NCBI GenBank assembly: GCA_964611895.1
Contig: CAZTDN010000001.1
Coordinates: 135,546-199,545, forward strand
Reading direction: 5' to 3'
Source of the DNA: JAIEOG01 sp964611895
GTDB taxonomy: Bacteria > Bdellovibrionota > FAC87 > UBA2466
DNA length: 64,000 bases
Position numbers and translations under genes: made by a program. A model generated the notes under the pieces. That model searched no databases. It was given only the letters and a program-made list of their open reading frames with translations, and was not told where the DNA came from. This document shows, in pieces, positions 34,899 through 43,727 of the stretch. Each line of letters starts with the position of its first letter. Within the stretch, counting starts at the first letter, position 1.

Positions 34899-36048
34899 TC
34901 TGTCCAAACTCAAAGTCGCCATTGTCCATGACTGGTTGTTTACTTCACGCGGTGGGGAACGAGTACTCGAAGCGCTTTGTGACGCTTTTCCTCAGGCTGA
35001 GATTTTTACATTGTTTTGTCGTCGCGGGCAGAACTCCCAAAAAATCGAAGGCCGCCCTATCCACACTTCTTTTATCAATCGCTTTCCACGCGTGGAGCGG
35101 TACTATCGGTACTTGCTCCCGTTGATGCCCCTGGCCGCGGAAAAGCTACCGGTTCAGGGATTTGACCTCATTATTTCTTCAAGCCATTGCGTTGCCAAAG
35201 GCATCATTCCGGATCCGACGGCCTTGCATGTGTCGTATTGCCACACGCCGCTTCGCTACGCCTGGGATCAATCCAAGTATTATTTCGGAAGCGGCTGGAA
35301 ACAGGCCCTCACTGCACCCTTTCTGCATTATTTGCGTATGTGGGACGTGACATCGAGCGCGCGTGTGGACCAGTTCATCAGCAATTCGGCATTTGTTTCA
35401 CGTCGCATCCAAAAGTATTACCGCCGCGAATCCGAAGTCATTCACCCATTTATCGACTTGAACAAGTTTCATCCTGCTTATGGCGAACGGGGGGAACATT
35501 ACTTAATGGTAACGGCGTTCGCTCCGTACAAGCGAGTTGAACTTGCCATTGAAGCCTGCGAACGCTTGGGAAGAAAACTGCTCATCGTAGGCAGTGGACA
35601 ACAAGCCGCTTCGCTCAAGTGCATTGCAGGTAAAAACACCGAGTTTCTCGGCAATGTTGGTGATGCCGATCTCCCGGCAATCTATAGTGGAGCCAAAGCT
35701 TTGCTGTTTCCCGGCGTGGAGGATTTTGGAATCACTCCTCTAGAGGCTATGGCGTGTGGAACCCCGGTTATTGCTTTTGCTGGAGGAGGGGCCCTGGAAA
35801 CTGTGGAAAACCAGAAGTCGGGATTGTTTTTTTACGAACCCACAGCGAACAGTCTGATGGACGCTATAGAACGTTTCGAGCGGATGGCATTTCCCTGGGC
35901 CACAAACTGCCGCGAACGGGCGATGTTCTTTAGCAAGAGCCGCTTTCAAAACGAGTTTTTGGGGACGGTGGCTAAGCTGTTGGAACAGCGCCATCAACCC
36001 TTGCCCGGAAAAAGAGAAAGTCTCCCAGATTTTTATTTGGGCGCTTAG
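34888..36048 (+). CDS. Glycosyltransferase family 4 protein
   Basis: 386 aa, cytoplasmic GT-B fold. Opens KLKVAIVHDWLFTSRGGERV (the GGxE-type first-strand loop of GT4); the second-half GT4 signature is GVEDFGITPLEAMACGTPVI, with its paired Glu residues. It adds a sugar to the lipid-linked precursor made by the upstream WbaP-like enzyme; the 11-base overlap suggests coupled translation. Donor and acceptor unknown. Its 3' end overlaps the next, convergent gene by 4 bases. Confidence 0.92.
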   Translation: MPTDLSKLKVAIVHDWLFTSRGGERVLEALCDAFPQAEIFTLFCRRGQNSQKIEGRPIHTSFINRFPRVERYYRYLLPLMPLAAEKLPVQGFDLIISSSHCVAKGIIPDPTALHVSYCHTPLRYAWDQSKYYFGSGWKQALTAPFLHYLRMWDVTSSARVDQFISNSAFVSRRIQKYYRRESEVIHPFIDLNKFHPAYGERGEHYLMVTAFAPYKRVELAIEACERLGRKLLIVGSGQQAASLKCIAGKNTEFLGNVGDADLPAIYSGAKALLFPGVEDFGITPLEAMACGTPVIAFAGGGALETVENQKSGLFFYEPTANSLMDAIERFERMAFPWATNCRERAMFFSKSRFQNEFLGTVAKLLEQRHQPLPGKRESLPDFYLGA

Positions 36049-37685
36049 GGAGTTGTTAATAACGCTCTGTTAATCGCAGCACGGTAATAGCAGTCAAAGG
36101 CCAAAAACCCCGAATTAAAATGCGTGGGCGGAGCGAACGACTCCGACATTTGAAGGTATTCATCCCCCTGGCGCACGGACTCAATAACCGCGACGGCCTG
36201 ATTTCCCTGCGTGGGCCGCGAGGACCAAAGGTCAACGAGCGATCTAGCCTCTTCAGATAGGACATCTGTGAGGTATTTTGGAATCTCGGGGCAGCTCATG
36301 AAAGCTTCGCCTCGGGATGTATCGCCCATTCCATACTGCGAAACCAACAAGAGCATTTCTCGCCGATTTTGGGCGGTCAGCTTTTCTACAAGATTTTTCA
36401 TTCCGGCGCGGTGGTCGCTTCTGAACGCCATGCTTGCAAGGTCTTCGATAAGCGGTGGAACCATCTCTGGAAACGGGTACCGCTGAATCTCCTCCCAAGC
36501 CCCATCCCATGCTTCGCGCGCCAAGCGGGTTTTCCCTGCCGCAAAATAGAATTCAAAAGCATTGATAAAAGCGTTAGCGTAATTCCCATGCCCTGAACGA
36601 CGCCCTACTGCCATGCAGACCAGCCCCCACTCTTTCAGGGCTTTATTGTTTCCCGCCGCCGACAAAGCTTCGATTACCGGTCGGACATACAGGGGTTCAT
36701 GGTTCACATTAGTCACTGCAAAAATCTGCTTCGAAATCTCATGGATTTTTTTTGCAGCCAGCTTGTCTTTGGGTGAAAGCTTTTTAACGAGCCGCACATT
36801 CTGGTGAGAGTCAAAATACCGCTTTTCGATCGCACCTGTCGCCACCCAAGCCGAGAGCAATAGGTGCATTCCCTCTAAATCACTCAACGTCCCCAGGCTA
36901 TTTGCAAGCCGCACTAAAGCTTTGTTCGCAAGGGGTTTCCATCGTGGATCAGCAACGCGAGCCAATGCGTAAACCGCTCCCTCTAGCCTATCCTGTGAGA
37001 CCAAAAACTCCCCCAACGCCAATAGCTCCTCTTGAGCGCCAAAGACCTCGAGTGCATTGACAAGCTCCGCCGCGTCCCACCCCCCAACGAGTTCAGGATC
37101 GGGATCGGTTTTTACGAGAAGAATCATGTACCTCAAGAACCTAAGCGCGCTCTCCCTATCCCCCGCAAGCATGGCCGCATGGAAATACTCAGAGATTTCA
37201 AAGACACTCTGCTCGGCGTCCGTGCTATCCAACTCCCTTGGAATGCTTGGCGCCTGAATCGACGATACAAGGTCCTCAGTTTCAGAGGGAATTCCCGGCG
37301 GAACCAAGAGCCATACGGCGGGAGCAATTTCTTCCTGCCAGTAGTTCTCAAAAAAGGGCCGAACAATGCCGACAATCTCTGCCCGCGAATAGCCCAGTAG
37401 CCAAAGATGCGCAATCGCGTTCCCAGCAAGCCCACCGCTCAGCCTAAATTGCCCCCCTTCTGTCTTGTAAGTCATGCTGGCAACCACGCTGTGAGCTAAT
37501 TTGCGCCGAAGCTCCGGATCCAAATCACGATAAGCGACGCCCAGATGGGGTTCAAAGTATTCGCGGATTCTCGCCTCGCTGACGGGAACGCCTCGAGCTA
37601 GCAGCACACTACACAATTCAGCGGGGGGCTCGATAGCGACAACGGGAGAAGAAAACCCCATCACCAAAGCAAAAAGTAGCGGCAT
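36045..37685 (-). CDS. Secreted hypothetical protein, helical-repeat-like
   Basis: 546 aa. Signal peptide MPLLFALVMGFSSPVVA. The remainder looks like stacked helices (LVNALEVFGAQEELLALGEF, VYALARVADPRWKPLANKAL) as in TPR/HEAT-like solenoids, but no family is recognised. Periplasmic or surface location. It stands alone on its strand between the GT4 gene and the dam-like gene. Confidence 0.72.
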   Translation of the reverse strand: MPLLFALVMGFSSPVVAIEPPAELCSVLLARGVPVSEARIREYFEPHLGVAYRDLDPELRRKLAHSVVASMTYKTEGGQFRLSGGLAGNAIAHLWLLGYSRAEIVGIVRPFFENYWQEEIAPAVWLLVPPGIPSETEDLVSSIQAPSIPRELDSTDAEQSVFEISEYFHAAMLAGDRESALRFLRYMILLVKTDPDPELVGGWDAAELVNALEVFGAQEELLALGEFLVSQDRLEGAVYALARVADPRWKPLANKALVRLANSLGTLSDLEGMHLLLSAWVATGAIEKRYFDSHQNVRLVKKLSPKDKLAAKKIHEISKQIFAVTNVNHEPLYVRPVIEALSAAGNNKALKEWGLVCMAVGRRSGHGNYANAFINAFEFYFAAGKTRLAREAWDGAWEEIQRYPFPEMVPPLIEDLASMAFRSDHRAGMKNLVEKLTAQNRREMLLLVSQYGMGDTSRGEAFMSCPEIPKYLTDVLSEEARSLVDLWSSRPTQGNQAVAVIESVRQGDEYLQMSESFAPPTHFNSGFLAFDCYYRAAINRALLTTP

Positions 37686-37741
37686 GCGCTAACCCTTAAC
37701 AAAACCAGAGGCCGATCAAAAGAGTTTGTTCATGCGGTGCA

Positions 37742-38599
37742 TTAGGAATTATAAGGTGCTGATATCCCAAGAGAAGCTACGATTTCGGCGATAGCGCTTC
37801 GCCGTTGGCCGTTGGAGTTGATGTTCCGCTTAGCCTGGATTTGCCTCACCGACCAATCTTCATAGAGTGAGAGGATAAAAGGAGAGGTAGAATTGGACAC
37901 CGCCACCATGGCACCTCGGGCTGCGGCCGCACGACAAGCCCGCTCTAATCGCGACTGGCATTCTTGAGTAAACCCAGCACGGGTGTAGGAAGTAAAAGAA
38001 GATGTGCTGCTCAAGGGTTCGTAGGGAGGATCGCAATAAACAAAGTCTCCCGGTCCGGCCAAAGCCAAGACCTGTTCAAAATCGGCATGGAGTAGTTTGG
38101 CCCGCGTCAGTCGGTAGGCAACCTGTTCAATGTTCCCTCGATCGTAGAGTGCGGGACAGACAGGTCTTTTGCCAAAGGGGACATTAAACTCTCCCCTGGA
38201 GTTTGTGCGATACAATCCATTAAACCCCGTTTTGTTTAAAAATAAGGTGCGTGCGGCCTGCGCTACTTTGTCTTGGGGAACCCGAGCACGAATCGCATAA
38301 TAGTATTCAGCACTGTAGTCAGACGCCATCGCGTCGAGCTTTTGCAAAAGTTCTGGAAGCGAATCTCTAATGACAGAATAAAGGTTTATCAGCTCGGCGT
38401 TGGCATCGGCGATTACGGCGACTTCGGGCCTTTGAAGCGCCAAAAAAACCGCCCCCGCTCCCACAAAGGGCTCGTAGTAAGTTTGAAATGTGTTCGGAAA
38501 CTCGGGCACTAATTGCGCTAAAAGGCTGGATTTGCCGCCGGCCCATTTGAGTACCGGCCGCGCTCTAGTTTCTAAATCAAATGCTGCGTTCATTGCCAT
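37742..38599 (-). CDS. dam: Dam-family DNA adenine-N6 methyltransferase
   Basis: 285 aa, D12 class. N-terminal PVLKWAGGKSSLLAQLVPEF (SAM-binding, FxGxG equivalent), YYEPFVGAGAVF, LNKTGFNGLYR and the catalytic DPPYEPLSS. In Dam these elements methylate adenine in GATC. No restriction endonuclease gene is adjacent, so it is an orphan enzyme with a regulatory or repair role likely; the site is unproven. Two in-frame ATGs (38599, 38593) are possible starts. Confidence 0.9.
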   Translation of the reverse strand: MAMNAAFDLETRARPVLKWAGGKSSLLAQLVPEFPNTFQTYYEPFVGAGAVFLALQRPEVAVIADANAELINLYSVIRDSLPELLQKLDAMASDYSAEYYYAIRARVPQDKVAQAARTLFLNKTGFNGLYRTNSRGEFNVPFGKRPVCPALYDRGNIEQVAYRLTRAKLLHADFEQVLALAGPGDFVYCDPPYEPLSSTSSFTSYTRAGFTQECQSRLERACRAAAARGAMVAVSNSTSPFILSLYEDWSVRQIQAKRNINSNGQRRSAIAEIVASLGISAPYNS

Positions 38600-38730
38600 C
38601 CCAGATCAGGAGACTAAATCACATGCGACACCTTGCAGCAAGGCTCCTTAACAAGAGTTAGTCGCCGGAGTGGTATCCGCTGGCCTCCCCTTGCGGAGAC
38701 TCGCATAATAAGCGCAACAAGGAGCGTTTC

Positions 38731-39264
38731 ATGAAACTCAAAGCCCTTTCGATCTTTTTTGCCCTATTCGCGTTGCCAGTACTTGGAATTTATAAAGTCG
38801 GCGATAAACCGAGTAACGAATGCTGGAAAAATGATGCCGGCACGGACGTCTGCTTGGACGATGTGGCCCATGTAAAAGTGCTTTTGTTTAGTGCTGGATG
38901 GTGCGGCCCCTGCCAATCCGAGTTTTCAACCATTGCTAAAGACACCGCTGAGTTCAATGGCAAGCCGGTTACTTTTTTCAGCCTTTCGGCAGAAGGATGG
39001 AATTCTCGAAGTGCTTCCAATCAAGCCTTTCTGCAAGACTGGAAGAAAACCTACAAACTGGACAAAGCCATGGCGAGCTTCATTGTGGCGTCATCGAACG
39101 GAGACTTTGGCTCGGATTACTTTTCCAGCCCCAAGATTCCAAGCGTCGTGATCTTGGATGACTCGGGAGCGGTCACTTACAAAGCCATTGCGCCGGGAAT
39201 GGCGGCAATCAAAGCCCAAATACGAAAGCTCCTACCCAAGCCTATACCCGTTCCCGTACGGTAG
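38731..39264 (+). CDS. TlpA-like thioredoxin-fold protein, exported
   Basis: 177 aa. Signal peptide MKLKALSIFFALFALPVLG, then a thioredoxin fold with the redox motif WCGPC in LLFSAGWCGPCQSEF and a cis-Pro region IPSVVILDDSG. Periplasmic thiol-disulfide oxidoreductase, likely reducing. AGGAG 6 bases before ATG 38731. Confidence 0.92.
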   Translation: MKLKALSIFFALFALPVLGIYKVGDKPSNECWKNDAGTDVCLDDVAHVKVLLFSAGWCGPCQSEFSTIAKDTAEFNGKPVTFFSLSAEGWNSRSASNQAFLQDWKKTYKLDKAMASFIVASSNGDFGSDYFSSPKIPSVVILDDSGAVTYKAIAPGMAAIKAQIRKLLPKPIPVPVR

Positions 39265-39266
39265 TT

Positions 39267-40049
39267 TTAAAGGGGAAGTTCGATCGCAAAAGAATGCAGG
39301 GTGCTGGTCTGCTGGTAGAACTGCCCACGCAGATCGGCACCCGTGTAGTAGGAGTAATAAAGCCGTAGCGATCGCCGAAGGCTTTCTGCCCCATGAAACG
39401 CGAGGCCCAGCTGAAGTGCAAAGCAGGGGTTGGCGGGAGAGTCTCCCTGCCACCGCAGATCAAACCCCATGAAGGGCGAGATCGAACCGTTGTCCAAAAA
39501 ATACCCGTTCGCCCCGATCTGAAATCCCCACACGGGAACCTTCGGCATGGTGTTCACGATATTAGAAATGCCAGCATACATCTGAAAGGTCTCGCTGGGC
39601 GAATAGCTCGAACGCAAGCTCACGGTTTCCCGACTATAAGCGATAGGATTTCCAGACAATCCGTCTGCTAGATGCGCTGATACGTGGATGTAGCGCAACT
39701 GCCATTGCCAATCCCCAACCGCGTACTCGCTATACAAGCCAATGGTTCCGTCCACGGTCTCTAGCGGGAACCGCCCCCCTTGCTGACGAAGAGTAAAATA
39801 CGCTCGGCCTTCAATGCCGAAATGGAACCTCCACGAGCCGTCTTCGGGGCTCGCTGAGAAAAAAGACTGGTGATTGGCTAGAGACGCACTGAGTCTAGGG
39901 CCGCTTACCGCTACCCAACTCCGAATTTCACGAGGATCGGCCATAGGAGTGGGAAACAAGCGCCCTTTAGGCACCGCGTGCCACTGCGTTCCATCAGCCA
40001 GAGCTGAATGCAAAGGGATGACTAAACAAAAAAGAATAAATAACCGCAT
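39267..40049 (-). CDS. Outer-membrane protein, unknown family
   Basis: 260 aa from ATG 40049 (four residues are in frame upstream). Signal peptide MRLFILFCLVIPLHSALA. The body alternates beta strands with aromatic residues (FRFHFGIEGRAYFTLRQQGG-type, GLYSEYAVGDWQWQLRYIHV) and ends ELPL. Probable outer-membrane barrel. Genes at 39267 and 40125 are on the same strand 75 bases apart and may be one unit. Confidence 0.65.
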   Translation of the reverse strand: MRLFILFCLVIPLHSALADGTQWHAVPKGRLFPTPMADPREIRSWVAVSGPRLSASLANHQSFFSASPEDGSWRFHFGIEGRAYFTLRQQGGRFPLETVDGTIGLYSEYAVGDWQWQLRYIHVSAHLADGLSGNPIAYSRETVSLRSSYSPSETFQMYAGISNIVNTMPKVPVWGFQIGANGYFLDNGSISPFMGFDLRWQGDSPANPCFALQLGLAFHGAESLRRSLRLYYSYYTGADLRGQFYQQTSTLHSFAIELPL

Positions 40050-40124
40050 TCGCAAACCCATCGGATTTCCGAGAGGTTTTCTGAAACGCGGCGCGCATTC
40101 CCGCGAGGGTGCGAGCTTGAGGGA

Positions 40125-40937
40125 TTAGAAGAGAAAAGTGGTCCCCACGCTATGTTCGGTGGTGCCACCCGATCGGGCTTCGACTTCAATGGCGTAGTGG
40201 ATAGAGACTTTAGGAGAAAGAATGCTCACCCCACCACTCCAAAAGCTCGTCTGGGCAACGGGACGCATTCGGTACCCGCCCTTAAGGGAAAAATAATAGG
40301 GAGAAACGTACTCAGCACCAAACCCATATTGCAGGGGCCGAAAGCTCGCTGTTTCCCCGGTAACTGAAGCAGAGAAAAACATCGTTTCTTCCCAATGAGC
40401 GCGCACTCCAAAAGCGTACTCGCGGGCTTCCCCCATGGCGGCGTTGCCGCCTACAGTGTTGTTCAGGTGCAGACCGAGTTGAACAAAATCAAATTTCGCC
40501 ATCAAACCGATGTCCAGATCGGTGTACCTTTGCGTATCTCCCGCGATGCCCGGGCCCCAGATTGTTTTGCCCACCAAACCAATGCCGATGTTTTGACCCA
40601 GGCGACTAGACATCCCCAGCTTGGCCCCCTGAATAGGCTGATCAAAGCCGGGGCGCGCAACGCGGTAGTAGCCAATCGCCCCACCGACAGCGGAGGTCTT
40701 TGTATCCAAGACGGATACGGAAAAAACACGTGGGGAAAGGAAGGTCCCATCTATTGAATAGACGTTGGTAAAGGCGCTAGATGCCGGATTGGAAAACAAA
40801 CTATCATTGAGCAACGACGCTCCGGCGAGAGACTGTCCCTGGGCTCTTTGCTGTAGAGGCACAAACTCTGTGGACCCTGCATGCAGCTGACCAACAAAAA
40901 GAGTCATTCCCAAAAATAGCGCAGACAGGATTTGCAT
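40125..40937 (-). CDS. Outer-membrane barrel protein, PorV/FadL-like
   Basis: 270 aa, signal peptide MQILSALFLGMTLFVGQLHA. Early segment QSLAGASLLNDSLFSNPASSAF has the NPA motif of the UPF0164/PorV-FadL-like group. Barrel-like strands follow, ending in FLF. Similar plan to the gene at 52448 (NPAALPQSS), suggesting two paralogues in this window. Function not known; transport or scaffold at the outer membrane. Confidence 0.7.
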   Translation of the reverse strand: MQILSALFLGMTLFVGQLHAGSTEFVPLQQRAQGQSLAGASLLNDSLFSNPASSAFTNVYSIDGTFLSPRVFSVSVLDTKTSAVGGAIGYYRVARPGFDQPIQGAKLGMSSRLGQNIGIGLVGKTIWGPGIAGDTQRYTDLDIGLMAKFDFVQLGLHLNNTVGGNAAMGEAREYAFGVRAHWEETMFFSASVTGETASFRPLQYGFGAEYVSPYYFSLKGGYRMRPVAQTSFWSGGVSILSPKVSIHYAIEVEARSGGTTEHSVGTTFLF

Positions 40938-41250
40938 GAGTCCCTCGTTAAATGGCGCTTTGATTCAAAGCGGAGAATGTCCGTACGCGGCGTTTTTGCG
41001 TCAACGTCTGTCCTTTAACTGTACAGCGTAGCCCCTTAAAAATAAAGGGAGACAGCCCTGCACTCTGTCTCTCACCAAACCTCAGACATTTCTATACTTA
41101 TTGTATTCGGCCGCGCCCTCCCAGAATACGGACGCGGGGAGCTCGAAGCGCGTGACAGCCCCAACCATGGCACACCCCTTGCTCAATAGCAGCGAGGAAC
41201 GCCTTTTTGTTTTGAGGCGGGAGCAGAACAAAGCGGAAGTGGAGAACGCA
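40938..41250. other. Intergenic region ahead of the Gly/Tyr/Cys-rich gene
   Basis: A hairpin GGGAGACAG / CTGTCTCTC (about 41047-41073, loop of about 9) lies just upstream of a TATACT at 41093-41098. That hexamer would give a leader of roughly 145 bases before ATG 41251. No -35 hexamer is clear. An open frame from 41101 runs into the gene but lacks signal character. Confidence 0.35.
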
Positions 41251-42066
41251 ATGAAACGCGTAATGCAAGTTTTGATGGTCGTTGGAATGCTAGCGACCTT
41301 TAGCTCGGCTCAGGCGGAGCTACAGTTCGGTTATACAAACTATAGCAGCCCTGGATATGGCTCTAGCTACGGCGGAGATCCTTGGGCAGGCATGTACGGA
41401 ACGGGTGGGTATAATCTGGCTGGCTTTGGAAATTCAATGTACGGAGTGGGGAATTACCTCAATTCCGGCTACGCATCCGGCTACGGCTACGGCGGTGGTT
41501 ATGGAAACTACGGCACCTGGGGTGGTTCTTGCTCCAGCATTATGACCCCTTGCTCGGGCGGTTATGATTCAGCCAAAATCCTTGTCGATGTGACTATCAC
41601 GCTCCCCTCTTACAACTATGGTTCTTGCGGTGGCGGTTATAGCACTTGCGGTTCGACCTGCGGTGGTTACAGCTACAGTCCTTGCGGTAACTACAATCCA
41701 TGCGGATCTTCGTGCGGCGGGTACAGCTCTTGTGGCGGTGGTTCTACTTGCGGCGGTTATGGTTACAACAACTATGTGTACCCAACCTACTTGCCGATAT
41801 ACCCAACATATCCAAGTTACCCAACGTACCCAACGTACCCGACGTACCCTTCGATTAACCCGAACACCGGTACCTATGTCTCGGTAGATGTGACAACGCC
41901 CCCTCAGCTCCCCCCCTGGGGCGGTTGCGGTGGAGTCGTCGCTTGCCCGACCACTCCGACGATTCCGACCACGCCGGTAGTGCCCGTGGCTCCGACGTAC
42001 AATTATCAAGGTCAGTCGGTACCCGTGAGCCCTGTGCGGTACACGGTCCCTCGTGGTGCTCATTAG
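41251..42066 (+). CDS. Gly/Tyr/Cys-rich secreted repeat protein
   Basis: 271 aa from ATG 41251 with GGAG 7 bases upstream. Signal peptide MKRVMQVLMVVGMLATFSSA. The mature part is extremely rich in Gly, Tyr, Ser and Cys (SCGGGYSTCGSTCGGYS-like units), followed by YPTYPxYPTYP repeats and a Thr/Pro tail. It resembles structural, cross-linkable or amyloid-type secreted proteins; no family is recognised. Many Cys imply disulfide or metal bonds outside the cell. Confidence 0.75.
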   Translation: MKRVMQVLMVVGMLATFSSAQAELQFGYTNYSSPGYGSSYGGDPWAGMYGTGGYNLAGFGNSMYGVGNYLNSGYASGYGYGGGYGNYGTWGGSCSSIMTPCSGGYDSAKILVDVTITLPSYNYGSCGGGYSTCGSTCGGYSYSPCGNYNPCGSSCGGYSSCGGGSTCGGYGYNNYVYPTYLPIYPTYPSYPTYPTYPTYPSINPNTGTYVSVDVTTPPQLPPWGGCGGVVACPTTPTIPTTPVVPVAPTYNYQGQSVPVSPVRYTVPRGAH

Positions 42067-42093
42067 GCCCCCCGAGCATTGCAAATCTTGAAG

Positions 42094-42114
42094 GGCCCGG
42101 CCAAAAGGCGGGCC
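42094..42114 (+). terminator. Hairpin after the Gly/Tyr/Cys-rich gene
   Basis: Stem GGCCCGGCC / GGCGGGCC with loop AAAA and one bulged G, 28 bases past the stop. No U-run; possible terminator or mRNA end structure. Confidence 0.4.
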
Positions 42115-42127
42115 TGGACTGAAAAAA

Positions 42128-42205
42128 CGGAAGTAGCCTCTGAGACTCGCCTCCTCCCCCATATATGTGGCCCCAATGCACATATCTTGTCTCAAGCTAC
42201 TTCCG
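42128..42205 (-). ncRNA. Nested inverted-repeat element, possible leftward terminator or small RNA
   Basis: Three nested perfect stems: CGGAAGTAGC / GCTACTTCCG (42128-42137, 42196-42205), TGAGAC / GTCTCA (42141-42146, 42189-42194) and ATATGTG / CACATAT (42063+100 to 42185 area, i.e. 42163-42169, 42179-42185). On the minus strand the structure is followed by TTTTTT, as in an intrinsic terminator, whereas no gene on that strand ends here. It could be the 3' end of an unannotated RNA transcribed leftward, or a mobile palindrome. Confidence 0.45.
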
Positions 42206-42368
42206 TAATTTCAGGCAGTTACCCCCCTCAACACTAAACTCCTAGCGCCGCCCCGGTGATTTTGTTATAGACCCCCCGGTTCTTGGGAAAGTTGACTTCC
42301 CAGAGGATTTTAAGGAAGGTTACGGCTTGGCTCAAAGAGGTGAGTCAGACAACAAGGGCGGGTAATTA

Positions 42369-42764
42369 ATGAAGAAATCGGAAGTCGCAAAGCTTAAAGA
42401 GATGCTGGAAAAGCAGTTGAAAGAGTTGCAGAGTGATCTCACTCGCAACCTAGCTCAGCCTATGACCACGCCCTTGCTTGCCGATATTAACGACCAGGCA
42501 AGTTTCGAAACTGAGCGTAGTTTCGAATTGCGCATCAAAGACCGTGAACGAAAGCTGATTGGCAAAGTTCAAGAAGCGCTGAAAAAGATCGCTGACGGTA
42601 GTTATGGCGTTTGCACTTCTTGTGGTGAGGCCATTGGGGTAAAGCGCTTGCAAGCTCGCCCCGTGACCGACCTTTGCATCAACTGTAAGTCCGAAATGGA
42701 AGCAGAGGAAAGGCGCGAAGAGTCTTTCGAAAAATCTCAGGGCTCCAGTCCCATAGCGCACTAA
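42369..42764 (+). CDS. dksA: DksA/TraR-family zinc-finger transcription regulator
   Basis: 131 aa. Coiled-coil N-terminal part (about 1-80) with acidic tip, then the zinc finger CTSCGEAIGVKRLQARP...CINCK with CxxC and CxxC. DksA binds the RNA polymerase secondary channel and supports ppGpp responses. GGGCGGG lies 6 bases before the ATG. Alternative: another TraR-type regulator; only the family is sure. It stands alone between the structured element and lgt. Confidence 0.92.
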   Translation: MKKSEVAKLKEMLEKQLKELQSDLTRNLAQPMTTPLLADINDQASFETERSFELRIKDRERKLIGKVQEALKKIADGSYGVCTSCGEAIGVKRLQARPVTDLCINCKSEMEAEERREESFEKSQGSSPIAH

Positions 42765-42908
42765 TTCAAATAAGTTTTGAATTCAGTTCGAGGACGAAGC
42801 CCAAATCATTTCCGGTTTATAAAAACCGACACCCGATTCAAAAAGCACTCGCTCTTGAATTGAATTTTTTGCTTGGTGACGCCAGCTTGCCCAGCTAGCA
42901 TCTTTTTT

Positions 42909-43727
42909 ATGACAGCATATTGGCAGCACCCTGGATTTGATCCGGTACTTTTGCATCTTTGGGGCCCCCTTCAGATTCGTTGGTACTCCCTCCTTTACGT
43001 GGGAGCTTTTCTCCTCGCTCGGTACATTCTTATCCGACTCTCGAGAGAATCTCGCTTTAAGTTCACCGCAGAACAAATGGAGCAGTTCATCGTCTGGGCC
43101 TTGTTGGGAGCGGTTATAGGAGCGCGCATCTTCTATTGCGTAGTGTACGATCCGGCGGGGTTTGCACAGGATCCGTTTTTTCTATTTAAAGTCTACCAGG
43201 GTGGGCTCTCGTTTCATGGAGGGTTCCTCGGAGTAGTCTTTGCCGGTTGGCTCTTCGCCCGGAAGAACAAAATCCCTTTTTGGAACCTTGCAGATGCCAT
43301 GGCCTTGTGCTGCCCTTCGGGGTTGGCAATGGGGCGCCTGGGAAATTTTATCAATGGAGAACTGTACGGGCGAGTGACCGATGTTCCCTGGGCGATGGTG
43401 TTTCCGGGCGCTGGCCCGCAGCCGCGTCACCCCTCTCAGCTGTATGAGCTGTTCCTTGAAGGCATTTTGCTTTTTGCGATTCTCTGGGCCCTGAAGAAAC
43501 GCATCAAAACAGACGGCGTGCTCGCATTGATCTTTTGCTTTGGCTACACGCTCGCGCGGTTTGTGGTCGAGTTCTACCGGCAGCCCGATGCGCACCTAGG
43601 CTACCTTTTCCTTGGGTTCAGCATGGGCCAGTGGCTGTCCATCGCCATGCTGGTGGGGAGTGCCTTGTTGGCCTATGCTTTTAGCCGAAGTTCGGCAGGA
43701 AAAAAGAAAAGCCGACGAAAGTCGTAA
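42909..43727 (+). CDS. lgt: Prolipoprotein diacylglyceryl transferase Lgt
   Basis: 272 aa from ATG 42909 (MTAYWQHPGF). Moves diacylglycerol from phosphatidylglycerol to the lipobox Cys of prolipoproteins, the first lipoprotein modification. Multiple membrane helices; signature HGGFLGVVFAGW, GRLGNFINGELYG and PRHPSQLYE with catalytic residues. The C-terminal tail SSAGKKKSRRKS is strongly basic. It matters here because several window genes carry lipoboxes. Its last 47 bases overlap the next convergent gene. Confidence 0.95.
   Translation: MTAYWQHPGFDPVLLHLWGPLQIRWYSLLYVGAFLLARYILIRLSRESRFKFTAEQMEQFIVWALLGAVIGARIFYCVVYDPAGFAQDPFFLFKVYQGGLSFHGGFLGVVFAGWLFARKNKIPFWNLADAMALCCPSGLAMGRLGNFINGELYGRVTDVPWAMVFPGAGPQPRHPSQLYELFLEGILLFAILWALKKRIKTDGVLALIFCFGYTLARFVVEFYRQPDAHLGYLFLGFSMGQWLSIAMLVGSALLAYAFSRSSAGKKKSRRKS

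Noticed and set aside
41101..41250. N-terminal extension of the Gly/Tyr/Cys-rich protein
   Set aside because: The signal peptide and ribosome site lie at 41251; the extension is not signal-like.
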